From Chloroflexota bacterium (GTDB lineage: Bacteria; Chloroflexota; Anaerolineae; 4572-78; J111): a stretch of DNA of 7,590 nucleotides. Positions 5,383 through 7,590 of the stretch are shown one piece after another. A program made the position numbers and the translations under genes. The stretch lies in contig RFJV01000100.1 of the NCBI GenBank assembly GCA_003694775.1, forward strand, positions 1 to 7,590, given 5' to 3'. Below the pieces are notes generated by a model that worked only from the letters and a program-made list of their open reading frames with translations, was not told the DNA's origin and made no database searches. Each line of letters opens with the position of its first letter. Within the stretch, counting starts at the first letter, position 1.

Positions 5383-7140
5383 TTATGTCCCTTCCGACTG
5401 CCGCCGGTCCCACCACACCGCCAGACCGGCCAGCGCGGCCAGCACCATTGCCCCACTGCCCAGCCGCTTCAGCAGGCGGCTGGGCCGGTTTTCCACAATG
5501 TACTCATCCACCCATACCGGCCCGTCCAGCACCACCAGCCGGACGCGATGGGCCGTGTTGGGCAGGTCCGTAGCGATGGGGTGGCGGGCAAAGCCGTGCC
5601 CCAGACTCAGTTCCTCTGCCGGGCGGTCGTCAACCTGCACCTGCAGACGGCCCGGCCCGGCGGCCACAATACTCAGCTGGCTTCCTTCAAAGGTAAAGCG
5701 GGCCGTGCTGTCTGCCTGCCCCCTCAGGGCCTGTCCAAAGCTGGCCGGCGGCTGGTCGACCACCTGCCAATCGCCCTCGTACTGTACGGCCCAGTGTCCG
5801 GCCTGGTGGCGGCCGCGGTACATCACCGCCGGTTCGGCAGTTTTGGCCTGCAGGGCGTGGTAAACGGGCAGGGGGGTAAAATCCGGCTCGACCATCCGGA
5901 AGTAGTATTGGGGATTGCTGTCCCGCTCCCGGTCGTCGGCCTGCTTGAAGAACCAGTAGAAGCCCACGCCCAGCCAGGGCCATTCTTTCTGCATGCGCTC
6001 GTAGGCCAGCACGGTGTAGTGGGCCTGCTGTTCCAGGCTGACCTGCCCGTAGACGGGGGGAATGCCGCTGTCGGGCGGGGTGGTGTTCCAGCCCAGTTCG
6101 CTGAGCCAGATGGCCTTGTGCGCGTCGCCGTTGCGGACCATGACGTCGCGGATATAGAGAGGCCGGGAAAAGTTGAGCACCCGCGCCTGCATCCGCCGGT
6201 CGGTGGGGCCGCTCCAGAGACCGTAGCCCTGCATAGCCAGCACGTCAAAATACGGGGCCGCGCCGGCATCGTACATCTGCTGAAGAAAGAGCACGTCGCT
6301 CAACCCGCCGGGACTGATGAGCTGGCCGTCGGGGGCGTAGCGCCGCACCCGGTCCAGCTCGATGGTGGCGGCCAGAGCGCCCATCACCACAATGGCGTCC
6401 GGGTCTACGGCCTTGATGCGGGTGTAGCCCTCCTTGAGCAGGGCGGTGTATTCTTCCGCGTTGATGGGGTACTGCCCCCATTCGGGGTAGATGTTGGGTT
6501 CGTTCCAAATCTGGTAGGCCGGAATGCGTCCCTTGTAGCGGGTGGCTACGGCCTCCACAAAGTCGCCGTAATCCTTGATGTTATCCGGTGGGGCAAACGT
6601 GCCCACGGTGTCGGTGAGGGCGCGGGTCCAGGCCGGGGGGTTGCTGAGCCGGGCCATAATGTTGATGTCGTACTTTTCGGCCAGGTCTACAATGTGGTCG
6701 TACTTTTCCCAGGCCGACCGGTACGGTTCGTGGCGGCGGTCTTCAAAATCGCCCTTGCCGTGGATTTCGATGTCTTCCCAGGCAAACTCCTGCCGAATCC
6801 ACTTGATGCCGGCTTCGGCAATCATCCGCATGGCCTGTTCCCGCTTTTCCGGTTCCACCTCGTTCTGCAGAAACGTGTTGACGCCGTAGGGGTTGACATT
6901 CGCGTACTGCACCGGAACATCATCCGCGGTTTGCAGGGGCGGCTGAAGGCGGGTCAGCAGATACTGCACCGTGCCGGAAATCTGGGGCAGGGTGGCTTCC
7001 TCCCCGGTGATATTGAACAGAACGGTGTGGACTCGCTGTCTTTGCCAGGCCAGTCCGGCCAGGATGACCACCAGACCGAGCGCGGCCGCGACCGCCAGGC
7101 GGGTATTCCATTGGGGTTGCCGGTAACGAATTGGGTTCAT
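5383..7140 (-). CDS. Membrane-anchored clan GH-A glycoside hydrolase
   Basis: A 585-aa protein. Residues 15-33 are an N-terminal membrane anchor after basic residues. Residues about 75-430 look like a (beta/alpha)8 barrel of clan GH-A (GH5/GH39-like): IWNEPN (211-216) carries the general acid/base E214, and WLSELGW (345-351) carries the likely nucleophile E348. Aromatic WNEP and FYWFFKQ (394-400) segments fit the active-site rim. Residues about 430-550 form a beta-rich region (RFTFEGSQLSIVAAGPGRLQ, 481-500) that may be carbohydrate-binding. A second hydrophobic segment at about 560-577, followed by basic WWDRRQ, anchors the C-terminus as well, so the catalytic part is probably tethered at both ends outside the cell. 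The substrate is unknown. The ATG at 7140 precedes the anchor but has only a weak ribosome binding site. Same strand and similar composition as the GT39-type gene suggest a shared polysaccharide role. Confidence 0.85.
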   Translation of the reverse strand: MNPIRYRQPQWNTRLAVAAALGLVVILAGLAWQRQRVHTVLFNITGEEATLPQISGTVQYLLTRLQPPLQTADDVPVQYANVNPYGVNTFLQNEVEPEKREQAMRMIAEAGIKWIRQEFAWEDIEIHGKGDFEDRRHEPYRSAWEKYDHIVDLAEKYDINIMARLSNPPAWTRALTDTVGTFAPPDNIKDYGDFVEAVATRYKGRIPAYQIWNEPNIYPEWGQYPINAEEYTALLKEGYTRIKAVDPDAIVVMGALAATIELDRVRRYAPDGQLISPGGLSDVLFLQQMYDAGAAPYFDVLAMQGYGLWSGPTDRRMQARVLNFSRPLYIRDVMVRNGDAHKAIWLSELGWNTTPPDSGIPPVYGQVSLEQQAHYTVLAYERMQKEWPWLGVGFYWFFKQADDRERDSNPQYYFRMVEPDFTPLPVYHALQAKTAEPAVMYRGRHQAGHWAVQYEGDWQVVDQPPASFGQALRGQADSTARFTFEGSQLSIVAAGPGRLQVQVDDRPAEELSLGHGFARHPIATDLPNTAHRVRLVVLDGPVWVDEYIVENRPSRLLKRLGSGAMVLAALAGLAVWWDRRQSEGT

Positions 7141-7230
7141 AAGATGGGTATTTTACTCAACAAAGGCCGGTTTAGAAAATTGGGCGGGCAGGTAGTTATT
7201 CCGGATACTTTTTGGACCATCCAGGCCGTC

Positions 7231-7289
7231 CGCGAATTTTTCACGAATGCACGAATGGACGGGGTGGTAAAAATCTTTCGTGATTTCGC
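7231..7289. repeat. Imperfect inverted repeat of the ACGAATG/TTCGTG type
   Basis: GCGAA (7232-7236) and TCACGAA (7241-7247) pair with TTCGTGA (7277-7283) and TTCGC (7285-7289), with unequal internal spacers of 4 and 1 bases. Bases 7243-7261 match 17 of 19 positions of 165-183, the loop of the inverted repeat at the other end of the window. Both copies are non-coding and 70-110 bases upstream of a TATAAT promoter. I read this as a dispersed intergenic repeat. Bases 7141-7305 otherwise hold no gene. Confidence 0.5.
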
Positions 7290-7305
7290 AGGATACCGGG
7301 TTTAT

Positions 7306-7334
7306 TTGCGTGATTATGGCGGGTTCGGTATAAT
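7306..7334 (+). promoter_or_regulatory. tRNA promoter
   Basis: A perfect TATAAT lies at 7329-7334 and TTGCGT (7306-7311), with the TTG of the -35 consensus, is exactly 17 bp upstream. The predicted start is near 7341, about 8 bases before the mature 5' end of the tRNA. Confidence 0.65.
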
Positions 7335-7348
7335 GCAAATGTTGATAA

Positions 7349-7422
<74 letters not shown>

Positions 7423-7437
7423 CAGATTGGCCCTTCG

Positions 7438-7466
7438 CCCCGGCGATTTCATTCGCCGGGGTTTTT
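7438..7466 (+). terminator. Rho-independent terminator of the tRNA gene
   Basis: CCCCGGCGA (7438-7446) pairs perfectly with TCGCCGGGG (7453-7461) across a 6-base loop, followed by TTTTT (7462-7466). It begins 15 bases after the tRNA. The same bases encode the last codons and stop of the convergent partial gene on the minus strand. Confidence 0.9.
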
Positions 7467-7590
7467 GTTTGGGGCGGGGCCTATTTCCAGCCAGTCGAAG
7501 CAGGCGGTGTCTGGCCCGTAGGCATACAGCCCCACTACCAGACCGGTAAAAGCGCGCGTGCGGACACCTGCCGCGGGAAGACTGCCCAGA
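7449..7590 (-). CDS. Partial 3' end of a beta-sandwich (lectin-like/DUF1349-like) protein
   Basis: The right edge cuts this minus-strand gene; the last 46 codons and a TGA at 7449-7451 are present, with codons in phase from 7589. The visible end reads FTGLVVGLYAYG, then ACFDWLEIG, then a short polar tail ending NPGE. The pattern 'VGLYA...FDWLE' closes concanavalin-like beta-sandwich domains of the kind at the C-terminus of GH43 enzymes and in DUF1349 proteins, where the final strand carries DWxE. The full protein may therefore be a carbohydrate-active or carbohydrate-binding protein, in line with the neighbouring hydrolase. The stop codon lies in the loop of the tRNA terminator. With no start or upstream domains visible, family assignment is tentative. 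Confidence 0.6.
   Translation of the reverse strand, partial: LGSLPAAGVRTRAFTGLVVGLYAYGPDTACFDWLEIGPAPNKNPGE

Noticed and set aside
3670..5400. Direct repeats or att-like sites at the edges of the restriction-modification block
   Set aside because: I compared both edges by eye and found no repeat longer than expected by chance.

Overview
The window looks like chromosomal DNA of a GC-rich, probably monoderm bacterium, most likely Chloroflexota of the Anaerolineae type. The evidence is a membrane-anchored SH3b protein with long Pro/Thr 'PTPTP' linkers, a GT39-type glycosyltransferase with large C-terminal beta domains, and an anchored clan GH-A glycoside hydrolase. All are GC-rich and typical of that phylum. 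The assignment is inference from protein style, not from a marker gene.

Layout. Bases 1-373 are non-coding: a 7-copy array of an 8-bp unit (28-83), nested inverted repeats (158-204) and an extended -10 promoter (near 291). A plus-strand gene for an anchored SH3b protein follows (374-1321). It converges on a minus-strand glycosyltransferase gene (1346-3676) across a short hairpin. Upstream of the glycosyltransferase, also on the minus strand, lies a lower-GC block (3679-5382). It holds a 153-aa protein of unknown family, a 71-residue XRE-type HTH regulator and a Dam/DpnM-like adenine-N6 DNA methyltransferase. Beyond it are a membrane-anchored glycoside hydrolase (5383-7140, minus), an intergenic region with another inverted repeat, a tRNA-Val(UAC) with promoter and terminator (plus), and the 3' end of a further minus-strand gene running off the right edge.

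The most interesting part is the central block. Its order matches a controller-protein type II restriction-modification system: regulator and small ORF in a tight operon, methyltransferase as a separate unit. Two near-identical inverted repeats, TTATGCA-N5-TGCATAA, lie directly upstream of the ribosome binding sites of the regulator and of the methyltransferase, and the one at the methyltransferase covers its predicted -10 box. The 153-aa protein sits where the restriction enzyme would be, but I recognise no nuclease motif, so it is only a candidate for a new small endonuclease.

By eye, GATC, the site expected for this methyltransferase class, does not occur once in the 7590 bases. There are about 90 GAT trinucleotides, and GTAC, which has the same base composition, occurs about 35 times. 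This fits long-standing selection against GATC in this genome.

The glycosyltransferase and glycoside hydrolase share strand and composition and probably belong to one envelope-polysaccharide locus that the restriction-modification block has interrupted.
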